Assembly (NCBI GenBank): GCA_007117785.1
Contig: SKFV01000340.1
Location: forward strand, 1-5,140
Origin: Pseudomonas sp.
GTDB taxonomy: Bacteria; Pseudomonadota; Gammaproteobacteria; Pseudomonadales; Pseudomonadaceae
Length of the DNA stretch: 5,140 nucleotides
Direction of reading: 5' to 3'
Within the stretch, counting starts at the first letter, position 1. Every line of letters begins with the position of its first letter. Below, piece after piece: positions 1 to 5,140 of the stretch. Position numbers and translations under genes: made by a program. Below the pieces are notes generated by a model that saw nothing but the letters and a program-made list of their open reading frames with translations, had not been told where the DNA came from and made no database searches.

Positions 1-937
1 CGGGGACATGAACGAAGTGGTCGAGGCCCTGCGTCTTGGCGCCAGTGATTACCTGATCAAGCCGATTGCTGATCTTCTGGTGGTAGAGCATGCGGTCCGC
101 CGCAGTCTGGACCGAGCACGTTTACGCAGTGAAAACCAGCGTATTCGAGATCGCCTTGAGTTGGCCAATCGCGAACTGGAAAATCATCTCAAGGAATTGC
201 GTGACGACCAGACTGCCGGCTGTCAGGTGCAGTTGAATATGTTGCCACCCAGCCCGTGGCCGAGCGGGGCGTTCAAATTTGAACATAAAATTATCCCGTC
301 GCTCTATCTGTCAGGTGATTTTGTCGATTATTTTCGTGTCTCGGATAGCCAGTTGGCCTTTTATCTGGCCGATGTGTCGGGGCACGGGGCGTCTTCAGCC
401 TTTGTCACTGTATTGCTCAAGTTCATGACCACCCGCTTGCTCTATGAGCAACGTCGGCGTGAAGGTGAGGGGCATGTTGCCTTCAAGCCCTCCGATGTGC
501 TCGCGCATATCAATCGCAGCCTGATCAGTTGCAAGCTGGGCAAGCACGTCACCATGCTGGGTGGGGTGATTGATGAAAAACGCGGCCAACTCACGTACAG
601 TATCGGCGGCCACTTGCCACTACCGCTGATGCTGGAGGCTGGCAAGGCGCGTTATCTGCCCGGCAAGGGCAAGCCGGTCGGCCTGTTTGGTGATGCCGTA
701 TACGAAGATCACACCATCGACCTGCCTGACAGTTTTACCCTGTTGTTGTGCTCTGATGGTGTGTTGGATTGTATTTCAGGGACTAAGCTGAGAGACAAGG
801 AGGCGCAGTTGCCACAACTGCTTGAAGCCTGCGGTGGTGATCTCGCAAAACTGCTGCAAAGCTTGCTCCCGGAGCCGGGGCAAGCCAACAAACCGGATGA
901 TATCTCAGTCATGTTGCTGAGCAGGAATGAGGAATGA
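1..937 (+). CDS. rssB: Response regulator with PP2C/SpoIIE-type phosphatase output (RssB-like), 5' end missing
   Basis: The gene runs in from outside the window: the frame is open at base 2 (Gly-Asp before the first ATG at 8), so that ATG is internal. Residues are numbered from it. Residues 1-38 are the end of a receiver domain, with the GASDYLIKP motif giving the conserved switch Lys18-Pro19; the phosphoacceptor Asp lies outside the window. A charged helix, probably a coiled-coil linker, spans about 30-70. Residues 85-308 form a PP2C-like phosphatase with its metal-binding motifs intact: SGDFVD (Asp104, Asp107), DVSGHG (Asp122), SDG (Asp250) and DD (297-298). By family knowledge it is a cytoplasmic serine/threonine phosphatase switched by phosphorylation and acting on a STAS protein, here the overlapping next gene. 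E. coli RssB has a degenerate phosphatase domain and works as a ClpXP adaptor for RpoS, so that function should not be transferred. No C-terminal kinase domain follows, unlike three-domain relatives such as Shewanella CrsR. The name RssB rests on similarity to Pseudomonas proteins and gene order. Confidence 0.92.
   Translation, partial: GDMNEVVEALRLGASDYLIKPIADLLVVEHAVRRSLDRARLRSENQRIRDRLELANRELENHLKELRDDQTAGCQVQLNMLPPSPWPSGAFKFEHKIIPSLYLSGDFVDYFRVSDSQLAFYLADVSGHGASSAFVTVLLKFMTTRLLYEQRRREGEGHVAFKPSDVLAHINRSLISCKLGKHVTMLGGVIDEKRGQLTYSIGGHLPLPLMLEAGKARYLPGKGKPVGLFGDAVYEDHTIDLPDSFTLLLCSDGVLDCISGTKLRDKEAQLPQLLEACGGDLAKLLQSLLPEPGQANKPDDISVMLLSRNEE
923..936 (+). promoter_or_regulatory. Ribosome binding site and ATGA start/stop overlap for the STAS gene
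   Basis: AGGA at 923-926 lies 7 bases before the ATG at 934, and GAGGA at 929-933 lies 3 bases before a second in-frame ATG at 937. The first ATG overlaps the upstream TGA stop (935-937). Either ATG could start translation, giving proteins that differ by one Met. The overlap suggests translational coupling, so that phosphatase and substrate are made together. Confidence 0.6.
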
Positions 938-1422
938 TGAACACTGGTCGAATACAGTTTGCCGAAGCCGAAGGCACTTTTGTGCTGAAGTTTATCGGCG
1001 ACGTCAGATTGACCCTGTGTGCCGCGCTTGACGCTTATATCGAGAAGATTTTCAGTGCCCTGAACTTTGATGCCATCATTATTGATTTGAGTGAAACCGA
1101 GGCGATTGACAGTACCTCATTGGGTCTGTTGGCCAAGCTATCCATTCTGTCGCAGCAGAAAGTCGGTTTCTTGCCGACGCTGGTGTCCAATCACGACGAC
1201 ATGAACCGCCTGCTGCAAAGCATGGGTTTTGATCAGGTATTCAATATCGTATCTGAAGCTGTGCCAAGCGATACTGAGCTGCAGGACCTGCCGGGACAGA
1301 TGCTCTCTGAAGACCTGGTCAAAGGCAAGGTGCTCGAGGCCCACCGGATTCTGATGGACCTCAATGAACACAATCGCGAAGCCTTTCGTGACCTGGTCAG
1401 TACCCTTGAATCAAGCGGCTGA
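934..1422 (+). CDS. rssC: STAS-domain anti-sigma factor antagonist (RssC-like)
   Basis: This 162-residue cytoplasmic protein has a STAS fold over about residues 5-110. The diagnostic stretch is IIIDLSETEAIDSTSLGLL (48-66), matching the beta strand and phosphorylation loop of SpoIIAA-type antagonists; Ser60/Thr61 occupy the phosphoacceptor position after Asp59. In this family the unphosphorylated form binds an anti-sigma factor or other partner; a serine kinase inactivates it and a PP2C phosphatase restores it. The overlapping upstream gene encodes just such a phosphatase, so the pair is very probably a cognate module. Residues 115-162 go beyond a minimal STAS domain of about 100 residues and look largely helical and charged, with unknown role. 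A Ser (62) sits where SpoIIAA has Gly in DSSGLG. The 3' end overlaps tal by 12 bases tail to tail. The RssC name follows Pseudomonas usage for the gene after rssB. HsbA/CrsA-type antagonists are similar in kind, and the target cannot be told from sequence. Confidence 0.87.
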   Translation: MMNTGRIQFAEAEGTFVLKFIGDVRLTLCAALDAYIEKIFSALNFDAIIIDLSETEAIDSTSLGLLAKLSILSQQKVGFLPTLVSNHDDMNRLLQSMGFDQVFNIVSEAVPSDTELQDLPGQMLSEDLVKGKVLEAHRILMDLNEHNREAFRDLVSTLESSG

Positions 1423-2358
1423 GGCTGCGCGACCGGCCAGCAGCTGTTCCAGTTTGACCTGATCAGCAGCAAACGCCCGAATTCCCTCAGCCAGTTTCTC
1501 GGTGGCCATGGCATCCTCGTTATGCGCCCAGCGAAAATCCATCTCTTCCAGTCTTTGTCGTGGATCGGCACTGCCTTGCAGTACAGGCGAGGGTGTCAGC
1601 TCTCCAGGTGTTGCGGCCAGTTCCTCGAGTAACGCCGGACTGATGGTCAGCCGATCACAGCCAGTCAGTGCGGCGATCTGGCTGCTATTGCGGAAGCTGG
1701 CACCCATCACAACCGTGCTGTACAGGTGATGCTTGTAATAGCGGTAAATGCGCGCAACTGACGCCACGCCCGGGTCATCCAGTCCACTGAAATCACGCCC
1801 TTCCCTGGCTTTATGCCAGTCGTAGATGCGCCCGACAAAGGGCGAAATCAGGTAAACACCCGCGTCGGCGCAGGCTTGCGCCTGGGCAAAGGAAAACAGC
1901 AGGGTCAGGTTGCACTGGATGTCTTCTTTTTCCAGTTCGGCGGCGGCCTGAATACCTTCCCAGGTGGCGGCAATCTTGATCAGAACACGGTCGCGGCTGA
2001 TGCCGTTGCGCTCATAGCCCTCAATCAGCTTGCGGGCCTTGCCCAGGGTCGCTCGGCGGTCGAAGGACAGGCGAGCATCAACTTCCGTTGAGACCCGACC
2101 GGGCACCAGTTGGGTGATTTCCTTGCCCACGGCAATCGCAAACAGGTCGCAGGCGTCGGCCAGACGGTCATAACTGCCGGCGGAGTCTTGCAGGGCCTGA
2201 TCCAGAAGATGACTGTATTGAGGCTGCTGTGCGGCTTTCAGCAAGAGTGACGGGTTGGTGGTGGCGTCGACCGGTTGCAAGCGGCGGATGGCTTCGATAT
2301 CACCGGTATCGGCAACGATCAGGGTATGCTGTTTCAGGCTGTCTAATTGGCTGGTCAT
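1411..2358 (-). CDS. tal: Transaldolase
   Basis: Transaldolase of the non-oxidative pentose phosphate pathway moves a dihydroxyacetone unit between sedoheptulose 7-phosphate and glyceraldehyde 3-phosphate, giving erythrose 4-phosphate and fructose 6-phosphate in the cytoplasm. The 315-residue length matches E. coli TalA/TalB. It aligns from the first residues (VADTGD at 15-20, DATTNPSLLL at 31-40), which fixes the start. The Schiff-base lysine is Lys128 in RVLIKIAATWEG (E. coli TalB Lys132). Other active-site residues are present: Asp17, Asn35, Glu92 (STEVDARLS), Thr152 (CNLTLLFSFAQA) and Ser172 (ISPFVGRI). GASFRN (219-224) and the C-terminal KLAEGIRAFAADQ are also typical. The ribosome binding site is poor, only purine-rich GAAAAGA just before the ATG. 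It lies 46 bases downstream of dusA on the same strand and may be read from the same transcript, from its own promoter, or both. In many pseudomonads tal and dusA are neighbours, which I recall rather than checked. Confidence 0.97.
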   Translation of the reverse strand: MTSQLDSLKQHTLIVADTGDIEAIRRLQPVDATTNPSLLLKAAQQPQYSHLLDQALQDSAGSYDRLADACDLFAIAVGKEITQLVPGRVSTEVDARLSFDRRATLGKARKLIEGYERNGISRDRVLIKIAATWEGIQAAAELEKEDIQCNLTLLFSFAQAQACADAGVYLISPFVGRIYDWHKAREGRDFSGLDDPGVASVARIYRYYKHHLYSTVVMGASFRNSSQIAALTGCDRLTISPALLEELAATPGELTPSPVLQGSADPRQRLEEMDFRWAHNEDAMATEKLAEGIRAFAADQVKLEQLLAGRAASAA

Positions 2359-2404
2359 GGTCTTTTCGATAACTGGGATTTACCCCGACCATACCCTATG
2401 CCTG
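2359..2404 (-). other. Intergenic spacer dusA-tal (tal leader)
   Basis: These 46 bases separate the dusA stop from the tal start. Read on the minus strand they hold a short hairpin, GGGG-TAAA-TCCC (2386-2375, inner pair G-T), and the purine-rich GAAAAGA (2367-2361) as the only ribosome binding site candidate. I see no convincing -35/-10 pair and no terminator, so read-through from dusA is plausible. Confidence 0.45.
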
Positions 2405-2411
2405 TTACAGG
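2401..2411. repeat. Short perfect dyad CCTGT-T-ACAGG over the dusA stop codon
   Basis: CCTGT (2401-2405) and ACAGG (2407-2411) are exact inverted copies around one base. As RNA this gives at most a CCTG/CAGG stem with the UAA stop as its three-base loop. There is no T-run after it, so it is not a standard intrinsic terminator. It may be chance. Confidence 0.35.
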
Positions 2412-3439
2412 GAGCAATCCCGTCTGGCCATGCGGGCCTGCATATCCGCCAACAAGCGGTCATACAGTGCCAATGGGTCATCGGTGCGATGGATGTCGCT
2501 GCTCAGGGTGCGGCGGAAGTGCCGGGCGCCAGGCAAGCCCTGGAAAAGTCCGAGCATATGCCGGGTGACATGATTCATATTGCCGCCACCGGCGATATGC
2601 GCAGATATATAAGGGCGCATGGTTTGCAGGACCTGCAAACGGTCCGGGCGTGGGGTAGGGTCACTGTAAAAGCGTTGATCAACTTCGGCCAGTAGCCAGG
2701 GGTTGTGGTAGGCAGCACGTCCAAGCATCACACCATCGACGCGGTCCAGTTGCTGTTCAGCCAGCTCCAGCGAATCCAGCCCACCGTTGATGACAATCTC
2801 CAGCTCGGGAAAGTCTGCCTTGAGCTGATAGACCACCGGGTAGCGCAGCGGCGGGATATCACGGTTTTCCTTCGGTGACAGGCCTTCCAGAATCGCGATG
2901 CGGGCATGCACGATAAAGGTTTCGCAACCGGCTTCAGTGACCTGGCCGACAAAATCACACAACTCGGCATAACTGTCGCGGCCATTGATACCGATGCGGT
3001 GTTTCACGGTGACCGGCAGTTCACAGGCATCGCGCATGGCCTTGACGCCATCAGCCACCAATTCAGGGTGCCCCATCAGGCAGGCACCAATCAGGTTGTT
3101 CTGCACCCGGTCGCTGGGGCAGCCGACATTCAGGTTCACCTCGGCAAAGCCGGCTTGTTCGGCCAGCGCGGCACACTGTGCCAATTCATCCGGATTGCTG
3201 CCGCCCAACTGTATGGCCAGCGGCTGTTCTTCGGCGTTATAGCCGAGAAAGCGCGTGCGATCACCATGAATCACCGCGCCGGTGGTGACCATTTCGGTGT
3301 ACAGCAGAGCGTGCTGGCTGATCAGCCGGGCGAAATACCGGTAATGCCGATCCGACCAGTCCATCATCGGTGCCACGCAGAAGCGGCGCGATGGGCCGGG
3401 GCGCGTGAGGCGAGGGGTAACGGATGGGATAGCAGACAT
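2405..3439 (-). CDS. dusA: tRNA-dihydrouridine(20/20a) synthase DusA
   Basis: DusA uses FMN and NADPH to reduce uridine 20 and 20a in the tRNA D-loop to dihydrouridine. The 344-residue protein has the full family signature. RFCVAPMMDWSDRHYRYF (19-36) is the N-terminal FMN-binding stretch. LNVGCPSDRVQ (103-113) holds the catalytic Cys107. KHRIGI (146-151), the HAR motif at 178-180 followed by GLSPKENR (186-193), NGG (218-220) and GR (240-241) line the flavin and phosphate sites. Residues 270-335 are the helical tRNA-recognition domain, with the DusA-typical RHMLGLFQGLPGARHFRRTLS (293-313). GLSPKENR and this tail separate DusA from DusB and DusC. The first 18 residues form a basic, Pro-rich extension ahead of the core. 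The start is supported by CAGG (3451-3448) 8 bases upstream, though the site is weak. It sits 49 bases after motB and 46 before tal on the same strand; no functional link to the stator genes is apparent. Confidence 0.97.
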   Translation of the reverse strand: MSAIPSVTPRLTRPGPSRRFCVAPMMDWSDRHYRYFARLISQHALLYTEMVTTGAVIHGDRTRFLGYNAEEQPLAIQLGGSNPDELAQCAALAEQAGFAEVNLNVGCPSDRVQNNLIGACLMGHPELVADGVKAMRDACELPVTVKHRIGINGRDSYAELCDFVGQVTEAGCETFIVHARIAILEGLSPKENRDIPPLRYPVVYQLKADFPELEIVINGGLDSLELAEQQLDRVDGVMLGRAAYHNPWLLAEVDQRFYSDPTPRPDRLQVLQTMRPYISAHIAGGGNMNHVTRHMLGLFQGLPGARHFRRTLSSDIHRTDDPLALYDRLLADMQARMARRDCSL

Positions 3440-3488
3440 GCAGCAGACCTGACAGCGAGAGCGATGGTGTTGGTGTCGACTGATTTTA
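3440..3488 (-). other. Intergenic spacer motB-dusA
   Basis: These 49 bases hold a second in-frame stop (TAA at 3488-3486) right after the motB TGA and a weak AGG ribosome binding site (3450-3448) for dusA. I see no clear promoter. The lack of a strong terminator means dusA and tal may be transcribed from the motA side. Confidence 0.45.
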
Positions 3489-3492
3489 TCAG
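3480..3492. repeat. Short hairpin CTGAT-TTT-ATCAG over the motB stop codon
   Basis: CTGAT (3480-3484) and ATCAG (3488-3492) pair perfectly around three bases, and the tandem motB stops TGA-TAA lie within it. Five A/T-rich pairs with no downstream T-run make a weak structure. It could slow ribosomes or protect a 3' end, or be chance; I do not call it a terminator. Confidence 0.35.
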
Positions 3493-4298
3493 GAATCCGC
3501 GTTGTCGGGGTCGCTCTCTGTTACCGGCGGTACTTCTGAGCCGGGCAGCTCCAGGGTCAGTTCGACCCGGCGGTTTGCCGCGCGGCCGCTGGCACTGGTG
3601 TTGTCTTCCAGCGGCTGGGTACTGCCGTGGCCGACCGCGGTCAGGCGCTCGGCGGCAATACCGTTGGCTTCCAGGTAACGCACCACACTACCGGCCCGCG
3701 CAGAAGAGAGCTCCCAATTGGAGGGGAATTGCACGGTCTGAATGGGCACGTTGTCGGTATGCCCACTGATACTGATCCGGTGTTCGACGTCATTCAGTAC
3801 CGGTATCAGCTGATCGAGTACCTCGTAACCGGCCTGTTCCAGCAAGGCTTCACCTGAAGGGAAGAGGATTTCACTACTGATGCGAAAGCTGATACTGCTG
3901 TCCTGCAGGATGATGTCAATATCCTTGCCCAGTCCGGCCAGGTCCAGGCCACCAAGATCGGGAGCGGGGGTTTCTGCTTCAGGCTCTGGCTCAGTGCGGG
4001 CCAGAAAGTCGCCATCGTCAGCAGTCAACTCCTGCAGATCCAGCGGCGCGCCATCAGCGTGACCTTCCAATAGTCCATCGCCGCCAGGCAGGATAAACAC
4101 CGGTTCGGCGTCGGCATCCGTGGTCCAGCGGGTCGGGCCTACCTGGCCGCCGGCAAAGGCGAGCATAACGACACAGATCACCAGAATCAGGGTAATCACA
4201 TCGAGGTAGGTGATCAGCCAGGCTTCCTCTTCACTGCTGTCGGTAACGGCAATGCTGTGATCACGGCGGCGCGCCCGTGCGGCGCCACTCTCCACCAT
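3489..4298 (-). CDS. motB: MotB/OmpA-family stator B subunit (peptidoglycan-anchored)
   Basis: The 269-residue protein has the layout of a stator B subunit. A short cytoplasmic N-terminus holds an Arg-rich patch (RARRR, 8-12) and an acidic patch (EEE, 23-25). One membrane helix spans about 27-49, with Asp33 in WLITYLDVITLILV at the place of the ion-carrying aspartate (E. coli MotB Asp32, PomB Asp24). A Pro- and acid-rich periplasmic linker covers about 55-125. An OmpA-like peptidoglycan-binding domain covers about 130-252, with LFPSG (145-149), SGHTDNVPI (178-186), NWELSSARA (194-202, Arg201) and GRAANRRVEL (238-247). The tail is acidic. It starts one base after the motA stop, with GGAG 8 bases before the ATG, so the two are surely co-expressed and form a MotA5-MotB2 type complex. 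Leu replaces the usual Ala before the aspartate. No flagellar neighbour is seen, so the symbol is family-level: a flagellar stator, or another ion-driven envelope motor. Confidence 0.86.
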   Translation of the reverse strand: MVESGAARARRRDHSIAVTDSSEEEAWLITYLDVITLILVICVVMLAFAGGQVGPTRWTTDADAEPVFILPGGDGLLEGHADGAPLDLQELTADDGDFLARTEPEPEAETPAPDLGGLDLAGLGKDIDIILQDSSISFRISSEILFPSGEALLEQAGYEVLDQLIPVLNDVEHRISISGHTDNVPIQTVQFPSNWELSSARAGSVVRYLEANGIAAERLTAVGHGSTQPLEDNTSASGRAANRRVELTLELPGSEVPPVTESDPDNADS

Positions 4299-4299
4299 G

Positions 4300-5115
4300 T
4301 CAGCTGCTCCGCCGCGCTTTCAGCTTGCCGGCTTTGGCGGGTCGCAGATCACGTATTTCGTCCTCGTGATTGGCCATAAAGGACTTCAGGGTTTCGCGCA
4401 TCAGGGCGGGGCTGCGTTTGTTGAACATCATCGACACACCCTGCATAACCATGTTCATCACGATCACGCGTTGTTCGGTTCGCCGCTCCAGTTTGACCGC
4501 AACGGGTTTGAACACCAGGTTGGCGAGGAGAATGCCGTAGAAGGTGGTCATCAGTGCGATCGCCAGTTGTTGCCCGATCTGCACCATGTCGCCGTCACCG
4601 AGAATGAACATCAGATTGATCAGGCCGACCAGGGTGCCGATCATGCCAAAGGCCGGAGCAAAGCTGGCCATGACCCGAAACAGCTGGGCTTCGGCATGTT
4701 CACGGGCACGCAGGCGAGAGATCCGCCACTGCATGAAATCCAGTATGTCTTCTTCGGGTGTCATATCGACCACCAGTTGTACCCCTGAGCGCAGGTAGGG
4801 GTTGCTGACCTTGTCCAGTTCGCGCTCAACCGCGGGCAGATTGCCGTCCATGTACAGACGGGAAATGGTCACCAGCTCGTCGATATCATGCTGGGTATAG
4901 AGTTTCTCATTGCGCAATACGGTGCGAAACAGGCTGAAAATACGCACAATTTCACTGAGCGGATAACTGATAAAGGTGGCGGCAATGGTGCCGCCGACCA
5001 CGATTGCGAGGCCGGGCAGGTTGACGAACAACCAGGGATCCTGCGCGGACATGAACAGCACACTGGCCAGTACCAGCAGGCTGGCAATGATACCGATAAG
5101 GGTTGACGGGTTCAT
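4300..5115 (-). CDS. motA: MotA/PomA-family stator A subunit (ion channel component)
   Basis: This inner-membrane protein of 271 residues forms the ion channel with the MotB-like partner encoded next. Four membrane segments are visible at about 3-22, 28-50, 147-171 and 181-203. Between the second and third is a cytoplasmic loop of about 95 residues, the hallmark of MotA rather than of ExbB/TolQ, which have three segments. The loop contains the charged stretch QWRISRLRAREH (129-140), in the region that in flagellar MotA contacts FliG. Conserved prolines appear in APAFGMIGTLVGL (Pro154) and ANLVFKPVAVKL (Pro204), equivalent to E. coli MotA Pro173 and Pro222. LPGLAIVVGGT (33-43) is also family-typical. 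Thr161, Thr190 and Thr191 match the polar residues of sodium-driven PomA (Thr158, Thr185, Thr186). The C-terminal tail is basic. The start has GGAG 5 bases upstream. It is the first minus-strand gene visible here; whether others precede it is outside the window. Flagellar function is inferred from the family only. Confidence 0.88.
   Translation of the reverse strand: MNPSTLIGIIASLLVLASVLFMSAQDPWLFVNLPGLAIVVGGTIAATFISYPLSEIVRIFSLFRTVLRNEKLYTQHDIDELVTISRLYMDGNLPAVERELDKVSNPYLRSGVQLVVDMTPEEDILDFMQWRISRLRAREHAEAQLFRVMASFAPAFGMIGTLVGLINLMFILGDGDMVQIGQQLAIALMTTFYGILLANLVFKPVAVKLERRTEQRVIVMNMVMQGVSMMFNKRSPALMRETLKSFMANHEDEIRDLRPAKAGKLKARRSS
4307..4310 (-). promoter_or_regulatory. Ribosome binding site of motB
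   Basis: GGAG on the minus strand lies 8 bases before the motB ATG (4298-4296) and inside the end of motA. With the stop and start only one base apart (TGA-C-ATG), translational coupling is likely. Confidence 0.6.
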
Positions 5116-5120
5116 CCCGG

Positions 5121-5124
5121 CTCC
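5121..5124 (-). promoter_or_regulatory. Ribosome binding site of motA
   Basis: GGAG on the minus strand lies 5 bases before the motA ATG (5115-5113). The remaining bases up to the window edge are AT-rich on the upstream side, but too few are visible to call a promoter. Confidence 0.6.
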
Positions 5125-5140
5125 ATAACAACCAATACAA

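Noticed and set aside
1424..1443. GCTGC...GCAGC inverted repeat near the STAS/tal junction as a terminator
   Set aside because: Only five pairs around a loop of about 11 bases, with no T-run on either side, and it lies inside tal coding sequence.
2255..2695. A 146-codon plus-strand open frame across the tal-dusA junction
   Set aside because: Antisense to the well-supported tal start and dusA end, with no domain or ribosome binding site.
2906..3769. A 287-codon plus-strand open frame opposite dusA and motB
   Set aside because: It lies antisense to two genes with full catalytic or family motifs, crosses their junction, and its translation has no recognisable domain. It is a mirror-frame artefact of coding bias.
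4297..4788. A 163-codon plus-strand frame rich in His, opposite motA
   Set aside because: The His and Gln richness is what the reverse frame of a Met/Leu-rich membrane protein gives; there is no independent support.
3489..5115. MotA/MotB pair as the motor of a Zorya-type antiphage system (ZorA/ZorB)
   Set aside because: The MotA protein is of ordinary 271-residue length without the long cytoplasmic tail of ZorA, and no ZorC, ZorD or ZorE-like gene follows; dusA and tal do.
4300..5115. Assigning the channel subunit to ExbB/TolQ
   Set aside because: It has four membrane segments with a large loop between the second and third, and its partner has an OmpA-type domain, unlike ExbD/TolR.

Overview
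The window carries six genes and almost no non-coding DNA. Everything points to a gammaproteobacterium close to the pseudomonads. The proteins read like Pseudomonas-type sequences, and the order rssB-rssC (plus strand) facing tal and dusA (minus strand) is one I recall from Pseudomonas genomes (PA2798 to PA2795 in P. aeruginosa, from memory). Base composition looks only moderately GC-rich by eye, below P. aeruginosa, which would suit a marine or Halopseudomonas-type relative. That genus-level guess is inference.

Left part (1-1422, plus strand): the 3' portion of a response regulator whose receiver domain is cut by the window edge and which carries a complete PP2C/SpoIIE-type phosphatase domain. 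It overlaps by an ATGA a small STAS-domain protein. The two form a partner-switching module: the regulator probably dephosphorylates the STAS protein, which then controls an anti-sigma factor or another partner. No HATPase-type kinase for the STAS protein is present here.

Middle part (1411-3439, minus strand): transaldolase (tal), whose last 12 bases overlap the end of the STAS gene tail to tail, and upstream of it the tRNA-dihydrouridine synthase dusA. Both retain their catalytic residues.

Right part (3489-5115, minus strand): a MotA/PomA-family membrane protein followed after one base by a MotB/OmpA-family partner with one transmembrane helix, a long acidic linker and a peptidoglycan-binding domain. 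Together they should form an ion-driven stator-like complex. No other flagellar gene is in view. The polar threonines in the MotA channel helices resemble sodium-driven PomA.

The four minus-strand genes run motA-motB-dusA-tal with gaps of 1, 49 and 46 bases and could be one transcript. No strong terminator or promoter is visible. I see no mobile element, tRNA, rRNA or CRISPR. No clearly novel system is demonstrated; the points most worth checking are the stator pair outside a flagellar locus and the missing kinase of the partner-switch module.
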